A DNA stretch of 64,000 nt from positions 1-64,000 of the forward strand of contig JAGVSM010002828.1 of NCBI GenBank assembly GCA_022494885.1. Direction: 5' to 3'. Source of the DNA: Micrasema longulum (Eukaryota; Arthropoda; Insecta; Trichoptera; Brachycentridae). This document shows, in pieces, positions 9,735 through 21,369 of the stretch. How positions within the stretch are numbered: the stretch's first letter is position 1; each line of letters begins with the position of its first letter. The notes under the pieces are model-generated. The model was given only the letters and a program-made list of their open reading frames with translations, did not search any database and had not been told where the DNA came from. Position numbers and translations under genes: made by a program.

Positions 9735-10920
9735 TTTAAAAATAATTAAAAATACCTATATTACGAAAATAATTACTCGAGTCTTTTTGTTGTTTATAAA
9801 TAGCTTGCTATTATTTTGATCATATTCTGCATGTCTTATTAATTTATTATAATTTATTTACTAATCCATTATTAATTTTAAAAACCTGTAGACGGATTTA
9901 AAAAAATTATACTTAAATACCAACAAAGATGAAACAATTTAAGCAAAACACTATACCGATCAATAGAATGTTGATTTAGTATGGAAAACATGAAATAAAT
10001 TAAAATACCAATATTATGTTTCTGTTCCCTCTTTACTCTAGTAAAATATTATTGGGTGGAGAGGAAAGTATAATATCAAATTGAACAAACTAAATTATGT
10101 AGCAATAAATTCTTATTATTAATAAAAAATATAAACTTTCTTAACACAGACACTTCAAATCCCTTTCAAAAGTAGAAAACATTCACGAAACAATAATATT
10201 TTATAGTTGACCAATGACAAAACAATTACACTAAATTTAAGACCAGTTTATCTTTAAGACTCCCAAACGACTTAAAATAAGTTAATTGCGATACTGGACA
10301 ATTCCAAAAAAAATTCAAATATCTTAAGGCATAAAAAACTTTTAAGAGCCTCCTTTATCCTTTTTAAGAGACTATAAAATAAATGGACTTAATTTTTTGA
10401 GTATACAACTTTTAAAAAAAATAATATAACAATGTACTCGCAAATACTAAAACAAGAGCTTGCCTCTTGTTAGAAGCAGCCAATTGTAAACTTAATATAT
10501 ATATTTCCATGTGTACTACTAAATGTCAGTTATTATTATTTAAGTTTTACTAAAAATCCTGTCAAAACACAATGGGTAGAAACTATAAGGAATTTAGTGA
10601 AATAATCTGATTGGGATCCATAAAAAACGAATTTTGTTTGTACACATTCAACTGCAAACTATTTTATATGTAAAAAAATAACATCCTTCGAATGTTAAAG
10701 AATAAACATTGATGAATAAAATAATTACGCTCTACAGAACAAATAAAAGATTATAAAACCTATAAAAATACCCAGGACAATGCTTATCAATATGCAAAAA
10801 AACACGCGTAAATCGGGCCCTGTAGTTATTTACGAGTATTGCTTGCTTGTTTGCATTGCTTTTTACAAATATTGATGAAATAACAAAAGTTTATAAGAAA
10901 CATTTGCGCTTACATGATTT
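9735..10920. other. AT-rich stretch, nothing recognised
   Basis: No open frame above 60 codons is found, and I see no repeat shared with the rest of the window. Confidence 0.5.
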
Positions 10921-10924
10921 TTCT

Positions 10925-11075
10925 ATTTTTTTTTAATTTTGCGACTATTTTCAACGTATAGCTCAATATTAAGAAATGGGAATAAACGTGAAGTGAGGTG
11001 ATCGGATATTTGATCCGTGAGTCCACAATACTAAACACGGGACTACAACCTGATTAATATTGTTATATTTTTAAA
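10925..11075 (-). mobile_element. SINE-1, old antisense copy
   Basis: Read in reverse it gives gttgtagtcccgtgtttagtattgtggactcacgg and a decayed B box, then the ttgaaaatagtcg body. It is more diverged than the copies at 6.7 and 35.7 kb, so probably an older insertion. Confidence 0.5.
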
Positions 11076-11510
11076 AAGTTTTATCAAATTAATTTTTAAA
11101 ATACACCTCATGTCATTGGTATAAAAAAATACATAATAACATAAAAAATCAACATCGTAGCGACTTCGAGTTGTAAATGCAATATTCTGATATTAAAATT
11201 TTTCTAACGGGTCTTTCACAATGCATATTTCGAATCCATAAAACTGCAGGCTGATATTCATTTTACGTGGAAATAAATATCTCAAAGACTTATATTTATT
11301 ACGAAGTGTGTATCTGTTGAGATGGGATAGAGTATCCCGTGGCACAGAAACGTGTTATGGTGTTATATGTTCAGGAAATAAAGTTTATTCGCCCCATGTG
11401 GCAACAGCCCTTGCGATATAAGTTTTAAACCCTTTGTGAAATCTTCCTGCACTTCCTACAAAGCGTCTATCAAACTTTGGACCATTATACTGGGAATAAA
11501 CAGTACATAC
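11076..11510. other. Nothing recognised
   Basis: Mixed-composition DNA without an open frame or known repeat. Confidence 0.4.
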
Positions 11511-11511
11511 A

Positions 11512-11870
11512 TAATAGTCGTGTAACGGGTAAATATAACATATATTTTACTATTATTTTGTTGATTTTAATGATACCACTATTTTGTATATTTGATTATG
11601 TGATAATTTATATATAATTATATTTTTATTTATATTATTTATATTTATATTTTTATATATTTTTATATATATATATATTTATATATATATTATATATATT
11701 TAATAGTCGTGTAACGGGTAAATATAACATATATTTTACTATTATTTTGTTGATTTTAATGATACCACTATTTTGTATATTTGATTATGTGTAATTTATA
11801 TATAATTATATTTTTTTATTTATATTTATTTATATTTATATTTTTATATATTTTTATATATATATATATT

Positions 11871-11889
<19 letters not shown>
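11512..11889 (+). repeat. 189-bp tandem duplication
   Basis: The segment starting taatagtcgtgtaacgggta at 11512 begins again at 11701 and continues nearly unchanged through gataccactattttgtat before entering TA-rich simple sequence. The near-identity of the two copies points to a recent duplication by slippage or unequal exchange. Confidence 0.8.
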
Positions 11890-11901
<12 letters not shown>

Positions 11902-11970
11902 TTTTATATATATTTTATATTTTTATATATATATTTATATTTATATTTTTATTTATAATTTATATTTTAA
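11590..11970. repeat. TA-rich microsatellite array
   Basis: Long runs of tatatatttt and (ta)n. A 90-codon frame across it (11781-12053) reads almost only I, Y, F and L and is an artefact of composition. Confidence 0.8.
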
Positions 11971-12059
11971 AAACTATTTCTGAATATCTTTTTTGCATTG
12001 TATTCTTTGGAATTCGATTATTTATTACATATCCCCTTTTTTCTAGATTGTGATTCTAT

Positions 12060-12235
12060 GTCATTATAATTTGATCTAATTAATTTTACTATTTTTTTTT
12101 ATTGTTATTTATTGTGGCTTGACACGGGCATAGCCTAAAAAGCCTTAATAAGTTCATGAATATTTAATTTTGTAATTTTGAATGAATAAATAAATAAATA
12201 AAATAAAATAAAATAAAATAAATAAAATAAATAAA
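12060..12235 (+). repeat. Sense 3' end of a jockey-like LINE with AAATA-rich tail
   Basis: A gcttgacacgggcatagcct block and a short A/T linker lead into a long (aaata)/(aaataa) tail at 12184-12236. The same 3' block occurs at 5.5 kb (antisense) and probably 15.1 kb. No coding part is visible upstream because the AT microsatellite adjoins it. Confidence 0.5.
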
Positions 12236-12236
12236 T

Positions 12237-13305
12237 ATTATTTTATTCACATGCGTTCAGTAATAATGGGAAGATATGCGTCTTCTCTTTAGACTCGGCA
12301 TATTATTTTTGTAAATCATTAGAACAAAACAGACATAAAATGAACCAGTCAATGACTTTAAGTCCCGCAAATGCCTATTAATCTATGATCCCTTCCCAAA
12401 ATGTTTTTTTTCTGTTGCAACAAGTTTAAACCATCTTTATTCGCATTTTAATCACGATTGAAATTTAAGAATTAAAGTATTTAAACTTTTTATTTCATTT
12501 CCTTCTTTCCTTCTCAACTTCACTCCTCCTGTTTTATAGTGTGGATTTTTGGGTTTAAGTGAATATTTATTTATTTCAAAGGAAAAAATATGTTTGTTTT
12601 GTTTTCAAATAAAATTAAAATAACAACGATTCTATTATACTTACAATTTGTTACACTTTACCATTTATTTTATCAATTCAAACATTTTGGGCTGGAAAGG
12701 AGAAATTTTCAAAAGGCATATACCAGGCTTAGTATGTATACCAGTGTTTAAATAAAACAAAATATTGGATGTACAATATGTTCACTAAGTTTTAAACAAA
12801 TTGTGCATGTACCATACACAAGTATGTAGCTTTAACAACAAAAAATGTATTTATTGATAAATACCATGAATAGACTCACGGTTGACAATATTCAATGGGG
12901 ATTTTAGCCAAGGATCACACCTTCAAATCCTGGTATGGGTTGATTGACAGACTAATGGGGTTCTATCAACCCCTAAATACCTTTGGGTTCCTTTTGTGAA
13001 GGCGTCATGTTCCGACCGAAGTGTTGAGATTCTTTTAATGAAATTTTACGCTACGATCTGTGACAAAAAATCATCTGAAATTGGGGAATTAAACCAAATG
13101 ACTGATTGAAAAGAAACGCAATGAGTTCCAAAATGGTTGTTTATCACTCAGGTTTTTTTAATTTTGTTAATATTTTTTGTGTTTTGAACACTTTTACAAA
13201 CGTTCATCATTAAATCCTGTCTTAAGCCATACTCGCCCATTCGTTTTTAAACCAAATACATTTGTATAATAGCTAATAAATATGGGTAATACGAAAACTT
13301 TAATT
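12237..13305. other. Nothing firm; possible decayed tRNA-like piece
   Basis: At 12885-12955 there is a weak tRNA-like head (B-box-like cttcaaatcctgg). It is too diverged to place in a SINE family. The rest is AT-rich without genes. Confidence 0.35.
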
Positions 13306-13307
13306 TT

Positions 13308-13440
13308 AACCGGGTTGCGGTCCCGTGGTAGTATTGTGGACTCACGGGCCAAAGGTCCAAGGTTCAAATACCACTCTACTACCAATTGTTCCAATTTATT
13401 TTTCTATAATTTGCCTATATTTATTTTATAAAATTGAAAA
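13308..13440 (+). mobile_element. SINE-1, partial
   Basis: The head gttgcggtcccgtggtagta and the mutated B-box region ggttcaaataccact identify SINE-1. The body after 13400 is hard to follow, so the copy is truncated or strongly diverged. Confidence 0.55.
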
Positions 13441-13504
13441 TACACGTGTGTTTATTTTTTTTATTTTATTTATTTATATTATTCACAATATACTTATACT
13501 ACAT

Positions 13505-13560
13505 TAAATGCGACATAAATTCCAACTCCATGGAACCAAAGTCCTGTGTTGAGTTTGTTT
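13505..13560 (-). repeat. LINE-type 3' UTR fragment (tgtgttgagtt block), antisense
   Basis: The accaaagtcctgtgttgagttt block matches ccaagaaccttgtgttgagt at 40.1 kb and aaaagccctgtgttgagtt at 15.45 kb. Those copies lie behind T-rich antisense tails, which suggests a shared LINE 3' UTR. Confidence 0.4.
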
Positions 13561-14955
13561 GTTGGTCCGTCACATCTCCGAAACGGCAAGTCGTAGCGGC
13601 CTGAAATTGGGATTTGTTAAATTAAATAATGCAAATTTAAGGTTAAATTAGCTATTTTTGATTAAAATTTGGATCGACCTTTAATCGATAAAGACTCAAA
13701 CTTTATATGAATGCCTAGTGCGGCCCCGACATATTGCCCGTAATCAAATGTCATTTTCAACAGTAAACATACTTTAATTCACAAATGTTTACCCTAAATT
13801 GACAAAAAATAGTATCTGAAGTAAATATGTTGGTATAAGGAAAGGTTTTAAGCAACACAATACACGTGTCGGGACAATAAATGCCAAAAGTCAATGTAAA
13901 TCATGGGAAAAATACTCTAAATTAATTACCTGTGAAAACTGACTTCTTTAACACCTTTTACGCTCCTACTGCTGCAACCAAACGTACTGCAATTCACCAA
14001 AGTCGATTTTTATTTATTGTAACGTAATATGTAAAGTTATTTATAAACAAAGCCAAGCACAGCGGAAAAAGCATCCGATAGAACCGTAATGCCTATGTTG
14101 TCAAATAAAATAAAATGGCCGCCATTTGTTGCTAACCATCATCACTTGCGTTCTATGAAACGTAGTGATAGGGCTTCTCTATAGGTTGACGCATTATTAC
14201 TCTGGGATAAAAACCTTTATTATGAAGATAAAAATGTAATCGAAGTTATACATGGTTCTAGGTCCCCTTTTTTAAATTCCATAATAAATATCCATTCCCT
14301 CAAATTATTCAATGCACACCTCAATTGAGATCGTATTTTAAAAATATGTATTTAAAAATCAAAAGGGGGAAGAGTAGAGATAGCTAATTATGGCAAATAT
14401 ATGACGCATCATAAATCGTCCCCCGATTAAAAGCCGCTATAAATAATTTGTTTCAAATGCCGACACATCCGCCGAATTTAGGGTCCTGCCAGATAGGCTC
14501 AGGCTATTGAAATGTAGAGGAAGCGAGATTCAATATGAATAAAGAGACACTACATATAAACATTCCAAACAACTGCACCCTAAATTTCGCATAATGGAAG
14601 GTGGAAGTCGGTATACCAGGGAATAAGGAAGATGGAGGATAATAGAATTCCTTGTGAGATCGATTTCTTTTGAAACCATTCTATTCACGCGATAGACGGG
14701 TATTCGGTGCCTTTAAAATCCTTAAACAGGACACGAATTTATTATTGCCTTTGAAGTTTTTTGTAGAAGACATATAAAATAAATAAAATGGGAAACATGT
14801 CGTGTTTTCTTATTATTATTACTGTAATTCGTATTTTTCTAACCCTACGCCATACTTCATGTGTTATTTTTTAGATTTTTTCTTCAGTCTATAACAGAAT
14901 ATTCCAGTAAATAAGTCAACAAATTCATAGTTAGACAAAAACTCGTATTTTTTAT
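13561..14955. other. Probably old repeats, not resolved
   Basis: The ggtccgtcacatctccgaaac block near 13563 resembles a motif common in arthropod interspersed repeats. At 14505-14530 a short gaaatgtagaggaagcgag word matches LINE-A (9080-9100) but does not extend. No gene is recognised. Confidence 0.35.
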
Positions 14956-14959
14956 ATCT

Positions 14960-15115
14960 TTCATTATTAATATTTTCATTTATTTATTCATAAAAACATA
15001 CATATTATACGAAAAAATAGTACGTTATTTTTTTTTCCACATAATGAACAATGATTAATGATAAAAATAATGTAACCTTCCTGGGGGTTACCCGTGCAGA
15101 GGACACTTAGCAAAA
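14960..15115 (-). repeat. Antisense LINE 3' end
   Basis: T-rich sequence with ttatttattcataaaaacat leads to aaccttcctgggggttacccg, the reverse of a conserved pre-tail block (cacgggtaacccccagg). This fits the 3' end of a jockey-like LINE inserted on the minus strand. Confidence 0.4.
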
Positions 15116-15359
15116 CTTAAAAAAAAAAAAAATTAGATGTAAGAATATACAGAGAAGACTTAATATAAAGATATAATTTACAAAATGGTCAGACAGTTTT
15201 ATACAGAACGTATTTATGTTTATATTTAATTTATGTATACCTACATTATTTATCTAAAAAACGCACAATAAAATTACAAAAGCATGACATAAACTAAACA
15301 TTTGTGGAGCAATTGATTAAATATTGCTTTGGGCGAATGAGACAATCCATTTTGCTATT

Positions 15360-15525
15360 TTATTTTATTTATTTTTTATGACCTTTTTGAACATTTTTCA
15401 TTATTGATTGTTTTAATATACAGTGAAAGTAGATAGTCTTAATTTTATAAAGCCAAAAGCCCTGTGTTGAGTTAGGATACAACAAAATGAAAAGTGTAAT
15501 CATGCATATTATGAATGCTTGTCAA
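15360..15525 (-). repeat. Antisense LINE 3' end with tgtgttgagtt block
   Basis: A T-rich antisense tail (ttattttatttattttttat) is followed by aaaagccctgtgttgagtt and aggatacaacaaaatgaaaag. The same order occurs at 40.04-40.15 kb and, with a small deletion, at 57.7 kb. Confidence 0.45.
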
Positions 15526-15529
15526 AAAT

Positions 15530-17090
15530 CTCGCCTTCTCTGTTTTAATAAAATTCAACAAATAAATAGCACCTAAGTTGTTTTTAAAAAGCACGTACAA
15601 AACTAAAGGTGATAAAAGTACATTCTACCACCTTAACTCACCTTCAAGTTATTCTCTGCATATGAGATTAAAATGTAATTTCCTCATCTTGAGGTTTGTG
15701 ATCTGTCTGAACATCAAACACCAATCACACGTCACAAGATAATTACTTACAAATAAGTGTTAGCTTTGGTAAAATTTGAAATATTTAATATTAGTTTATT
15801 TTTAAGGTTTTTGAAAGAAGTTGTCGTTTTTGTAAACGGGTGATTTGACACAATCTTGAAAGTTTAATTATTTACTTTAACCTACTTTGTATTTTTTTTG
15901 TTTTGTACAATAAATGTTACAAGTCTAGTATCACACAAAAAAATTATAAAAGCATGACCAGTGAGTAGGTATACATTTTTCAAAAATCGTGGAAGGCAAC
16001 GAGAAGAAGACGATAAATATTTTAAAAATATAAGTGCTCATATTAAAACCTAAAAGTTAGTTAGTAAAAACTAACTATTTACATTATTTGAAACTATTTT
16101 CTCGTGAATTAATTTGATACAAACAGAATCCCAAGCAAAAAATTTTTCAACATTAAAATATGCAGAAAAAAATAATTACAAAATAAAATGGTTATTTGAT
16201 TTCGTTATTATCTTGTTTGATATGAGTTTTAAATTTGCATTTTTACTGCGTTAATACTGATATGCATAATAATAATAATTTAATTGCATATTATATTGTG
16301 CGGTATTTGTTTTATGTAGATTAGTTTTAAAATGTTTATATTCAAAGGATATAATCGGGTTGTTAAGCGCGTTCCATGAACTTTTATTAAAAAACTGGTT
16401 TCATTTAATTATTTTTAATATTAAATAATATGGTAGGTAGTGAATCTCCAAATATATTTAATTTCACTTTGTTTGTCGTCTTTTTACCATAACTTACACT
16501 TAATTGTGCATAAAACATTAGAATGCGCACTAATTTAAGTGTTAATTGAGATACTATATGTATATAGATTTTTATTTTTTATGATTTTCAAAACAAACTG
16601 TTTTTACGAACAAATCATGTCTATCATAATAATTATAATGAGAAAAAATATAGTTAATTAAAATACATAATAACACATTATAATAAAATAACACAATTGA
16701 AAATAACAGTCTTAATGAATAACGTTTGGTAAAAAAAAAAAAAACATAGATCCAAAAATAAATTGTAAATTCAAGTTATCAATAATGTAACGAAATAACA
16801 GTTTACATGATACTTAATAAAACAACAAAATATTTCATTTAAACCAGTGACTGAGTTTTGTCACTAGACTGGTGGGAGACTAAACAAATTTCTATGATGG
16901 AATTTAAATCTAAATAAGTTTACAAATAATTATTTATCATCCTTAACTGCAATTATAACTTCTTTACAATAGTTTGGTACATTAACAAAGTACAAATAAA
17001 TAGACTTTGCAAATAAGTGACCTTAGCTAATTGTTTATTGTAATTGTTTCAAAAAAAATCTTACGCATCTTGAACGGTAACATAAATTTG
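15530..17090. other. AT-rich stretch, nothing recognised
   Basis: No open frame above 60 codons, no repeat shared with the window, and no structured RNA signal seen by eye. Confidence 0.5.
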
Positions 17091-17094
17091 TAAT

Positions 17095-17145
17095 TACAGG
17101 TAGCCCGATCGCGACCCCGGCGAGTAAGGATTCATTATAACACGA
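17095..17145 (+). repeat. Possible repeat K fragment
   Basis: The local GC-rich acaggtagcccgatcgcgac block resembles repeat K (cccgatgtcactgcgaccc) at 43.76 kb. Similarity is weak. Confidence 0.25.
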
Positions 17146-18315
17146 TATATTTTGCAATACAGTGACTTGATAAAAAAACTAAAAATAACAAAAATGGCAG
17201 AAAATAATAGTAAATTTGCAATAATAATAGGGATTTTAAGTTACCCGAGTCTGTAGTGCGATCAATTGTGTAACAAAGACAAATTAAAAAGTCTTTGGAA
17301 TCATATAAAATGTTGAAATAGGGAAGATGTTTTTTTTATAGAAAGCAAGGGTTGGTTTGATCTGTTTAAAAAACGATAAAACTTGCAATGTCTTAAAATT
17401 ACTGGGGAATAAGATAGTACAGACATAGAATCAACTAAAAAAAATCCGATAGAGTTCTATGAAAAGTCGCGAAATTTCGCTTATCGCGGCCATGTCCAAA
17501 ACGCACCCCCCGCGTTCAACAGGGGTGATCTGTATTCCAAATTAGGCTTATCTTTTGCTTTAGATTCTGATCAGTACGTATTTCAAGCCATTTAAAATAT
17601 TTTTTATAAATAAACTAGGGATTTTTATTCAATATTTTTCAAATACTTTTCAAAAGCAATTTAATATTTATTTCATACATAAACATCGAGAGATAGCATC
17701 CTTTTCTATCTATTAAGGTTCTCATGATAAAAGTTTGTGATTAAATCTTGATGTACGAGGCTGATTAATAGCGAATCCTTAAATGTGAATGGAGTTCTTA
17801 TGATTAGATTAAATGAAAGTGATAAGAGCAATGTTTTATGTAGAATAATGATTGGAATAAGGAAGAGTTAAGATCAAACCATTGACTTTATATTGGAATA
17901 TAAATTGAAAGAATTATATTCAACCTATTTTGGCAAGTTTAATCTTATGACTTCAAATGTTACATTAGTTCGAAATTTGTAAACAAATCAAAGTATTGCA
18001 TAGATTTTTTATATAAACGACTACGTAAAAACAGCTTCAAATTTTAATTTTTTATTTTATTAACGTATACGGCTAAATCGCCTTTTCCAAAACTTATAAT
18101 ATAATCATATTTGGTTTACCTACTTATTTTTTGAAGAAACACTTTACTTTTTGCCCAAGATTTACGAGTTTAAACAAAAATTAAATCCAAAAATTATATA
18201 ATGGATTTAGCAGAAGTTAAAAATGATTTGAAAATCAAATTATACAATCCAATATTTAACTGTATTAATATAGTAAGAAAATCATAAAGTACTGTTTCAA
18301 ACAATAATTATACTA
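17146..18315. other. AT-rich stretch, nothing recognised
   Basis: A short GC-rich patch at 17466-17520 (with ttatcgcggccatgtcc) stands out but is not assignable. No gene is supported. Confidence 0.4.
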
Positions 18316-18320
18316 AATGT

Positions 18321-18815
18321 TTAATTCCCATTTACCGTCGTTAAAAAAGTTAACAAGGCTTGTTCTTCTTCTTCTTGCGGCGCCTTGTCAGGTCCCCCGA
18401 CGTTGGCGATCACTAAAGCGAAAGCATCTCGGTCCTGCGCTACTCTTGTATTCCGCAGCCAGGACAATTGCTTATTGAATGTACTCGCCATAGTGATTCC
18501 TGGTAGAAGGTAACCAGAGTGGTTTCCCATTGCCTTCTCTGGTGAATTTTCCTGTCGGGGCTACCTTCTCTTAGCTGGTTGGTTCTGGTTTGGAGGCGCC
18601 AGAAACTCGCCTTTCATCCTTTTGTTATCTGCTGTGCTCACACCGTTATAAATGTGATCCCATTGCCCGGGATTCGTGACGTGAACGCTAACGAGTAGGA
18701 CTAGTCAGTAGTGTTGCCGGTGAAATGCAACTGGGTGTTCGCAGCATTTAATAGAACCACACCCTCCAGCAAGATGTGACTCACTGCGATTCTACTGACA
18801 GTTTGAAGTCTACCC
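18321..18815 (-). pseudogene. LINE-C-type 3' end, antisense
   Basis: On the minus strand a 69-codon frame ends QDRDAFALVIANVGGPDK followed by a run of E, the translation of an AAGAAGAAG tail. The same end pattern (QDRETYARKIANV, then an AGAAGAAG tail) closes the LINE-C copy at 47.0 kb. Upstream on the minus strand (18540-18815) is a non-coding block that also occurs at 60075-60232. 5'-truncated with no RT domain. It is a retroelement end, not a host gene. Confidence 0.6.
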
Positions 18816-18819
18816 CAAG

Positions 18820-19420
18820 GTTTGTTCTATGGGAACAATACCTTACACTAAATATATCCGATAAGTTCATGAAGTCTGTTCAATACTGCAATACAAGTTT
18901 ACACCGTCCGTTAATTATTGTTGCTACAAGACGGTTGCACCTGGCTAGTAATTCTTCCAGTAAATTTTAATTTTAGTTTTAACGTAATATTGAATGTGGT
19001 TTATTACATAGGAGTTTCTTTATCTTCTATTTTTTATAATTATTTCATTAATTTATGTGTAGTCTGCCTACCTGTCAGCCCTAACACTAGATACACCTAG
19101 TGTTGAAATAGACATTTTTTGCATAGAGCAAAAAAAAATACATTACTTCCTATTTGATGTATTTTACAATTCAAATAAATGTATATTAACAACAATACGA
19201 TTGCGCAAAAACATATTTACTAAAATTCAAATAGCTCAAGAGAGATCATAAATATTTATACTTTATGCTTAAAGTCAACAAAAACGAACAAAATACGTAA
19301 CAATACTGACGTATAATAAATAAATGCGTTATTCCTTATACCGGGATCTTAGATATATTAAATATTGCGTTGCCATATTTTACGCGCTTGTAATGTGTCT
19401 ATATTATTATACGTCATTTT
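18820..19420. other. Nothing recognised
   Basis: Two short plus-strand frames (60 and 64 codons) show no similarity. AT-rich DNA. Confidence 0.45.
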
Positions 19421-19424
19421 TCTT

Positions 19425-19640
19425 CTTGTTTTCTACATCCACTCCTAGGTGGAGCATGTGGATATCAACAGACGACTCCAGAAGACCCTATCAGCAGCCA
19501 GCACTTTCACCTTCTCGCACATTAATTTCGCGTCTCTTAGTTCCGCCGAATAAAGCTGGAAGATCGTCATTGACGGTCTTCCAGAAGTGGCAGCTTAGGT
19601 TAAGACTCTTCTATGGCATCCACAGTACATGACCAAGCCA
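19425..19640 (-). pseudogene. Retroelement C-terminal fragment (LAADR motif), antisense
   Basis: The reverse complement encodes KVLAADRVFWSRLLISTCST. Related pieces lie antisense at 30.48 kb (LAAEREAWSLFVDTICS) and 32.80 kb (VTKRETWKNF). The pattern is that of the extreme C terminus of a LINE polyprotein. The 102-codon plus-strand frame over this place is its shadow. Confidence 0.5.
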
Positions 19641-19644
19641 AGTT

Positions 19645-20008
19645 TATAACGTTGCAATCAAAAGCAATTGAGTATTAAAGCGACAAGTAATACGTCATAT
19701 TGTGTCCCTTCTTAAAAAAGATTGCTAAGAATCAGCGCCAGAGACATTAAAACACACAAGTTTGTTTGTTTTATTTTTTATTAATTATTTTATCAATTTA
19801 CTATATAAATAAAGAGACGAGTGATACCCAAATCCACAAACTCGGAATAAACAGTTTCATCACTTTTTTTTTTTTTTCTAGACTGGAATCTTTATTTGGT
19901 TATTCTTTTACACAGTCGTTTCAGGGTTACTGTTTTTGCATTATATAAAACATTCAAGTTTGCAGTGAAAATTCTAAATGGAAGTTTATTGTAATTTCAT
20001 ATAAAAAT
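19645..20008. other. Nothing recognised
   Basis: AT-rich; one 60-codon frame without similarity. Confidence 0.45.
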
Positions 20009-20011
20009 AAA

Positions 20012-20535
20012 AGCGGCTGCCTCCGAAGTGTAGTGGCTAAGGTAATGACTCACGTATGAATGGTTCCGGGTTCGATTCCCGGTGAGAACACAAAAATCTA
20101 ATGTGGTTTTTCTCAAGTCTCGGTGTTCTATATTGTAAATTAGCACCGTAATGATGAACTTCAGCCCCACGGGAAATTGGATACAAAAAATGTTTTCTTA
20201 CGTGCGGTAAAAATTGGAGAACTAAATTGTAACGCAAAGTTTTTGGTCACTGGTTCATATGATCAAACCAATGATATAAGAGCTGTGAAGGATATCCGGT
20301 TGACTTACTATAAACAAACTAATCAGAAGAACTAACAGAGAACAACTTCTGACGTCACACGTGGAGTTATTTCAGAAATACAAAACTTAAAAAAAACCAT
20401 AGCGCTGATAATACGATATAAAAATATTTAAAAAATCGCTTAGTTTAATAGTCTATTGACAAATAATTAAAAAAAAAAAAAATACTATACTTTCTCATGG
20501 GTCTCCTAGCCTGTTATGGCGCAATTTTTTTTTAA
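20012..20535 (+). mobile_element. SINE-3 split by repeat R-F
   Basis: The SINE-3 head starts gcggctgcctccgaagtgtag, with B box gggttcgattcccgg, and continues to ttagcaccgtaat at 20147. The end of SINE-3 (gggtctcctagcctgttatggcgc plus a T-run) resumes at about 20499. The intervening 345 bp is repeat R-F. Uninterrupted SINE-3 copies at 22265 and 49441 show that the two halves are normally joined. Confidence 0.7.
20147..20490 (+). mobile_element. Repeat R-F nested in SINE-3
   Basis: R-F begins gaacttcagccccacggga and includes attggatacaaa, a cgtgcggtaaaaattgg block, gctgtgaaggatatccgg, tgacgtcacacgtggag and a gctgataatacgata block. It recurs at 34811, 42186, 52985, 56600 and 58628. No coding sequence or tRNA-like head is seen, so it is a non-autonomous element of unknown class. 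Confidence 0.6.
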
Positions 20536-21225
20536 TGACTATAAATTATAAACCAAAAATTTGGAAAAACCATTGATCGGGTTCATCAATTTCGATATTT
20601 TTATAAGAATTAATTTTCAGCACACCATTTTTTTTAAATAATAAATTTCAATGCACTAGCACTATGAATTTTTACTTAAAAACGTGAATCCTTTACAAAA
20701 TGTCCAGCATTGTGGCAGAAGGTCGGATATGTTAAAATGTTTAATGAGTATGCCACAGAATTGTTAAATTAATAAATAAATTTACTTACTTAAACACCCA
20801 TAGGGAATGCTAGCGATAAAAGAATATTTACATAAAAATTAAACGAGACTACGGTAATAAAAATAATAAGTAAGTGTTCTATCATTCGGACATATTATAT
20901 CTAGGGCTGAATTGAAAAAAAAAAAAATTATCTTAGCCATGTTAACTTATTAATAAATTTATGATTTAATTTTTTCTTTTATATGAGGATTTATTGGGAC
21001 ACATTTTTAAGGGCATGATTTATTAAATTTCCCAAAAATGAGTTTGCCAACTAGCAAAAAGTAGATAAAAACATATTTCTAAATTATTGATGGTGTAAGA
21101 ATGTGGACTGTATGTTTGATTTGCTGGAATAAAAACGCTCACTTTCCAATTGGAAATCTTGAAGTTTTTTGTACGACCTTTAACTTTACAACTTTACTTA
21201 TTTACTAATAATTGCGTTGGTTTAA
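20536..21225. other. AT-rich stretch, nothing recognised
   Basis: No open frame or shared repeat is recognised. Confidence 0.45.
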
Positions 21226-21369
21226 ATACAGTTACTCTCCCTATAACGTACACTTGTATTAGTTTTTTCGTATAACGTTTGCGCCAGATTTTCCTATAAC
21301 AGTGGTCCCCCGTATAACTTAGAATGTCCGTGTCCCATGTCCTTGATATACACGTTCAACGAAACTAAC

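Noticed and set aside
11781..12053. 90-codon hydrophobic ORF that looks like a membrane protein
   Set aside because: It is the translation of a TA/T-rich microsatellite, only I, Y, F and L runs.
17107..17131. Micro-exon between ttacag and gtaag in a GC-rich patch
   Set aside because: The upstream tract is not pyrimidine-rich, and the patch resembles repeat K at 43.76 kb.
19324..19632. 102-codon plus-strand ORF
   Set aside because: It is the shadow of an antisense LINE C-terminal fragment (LAADR motif on the minus strand).
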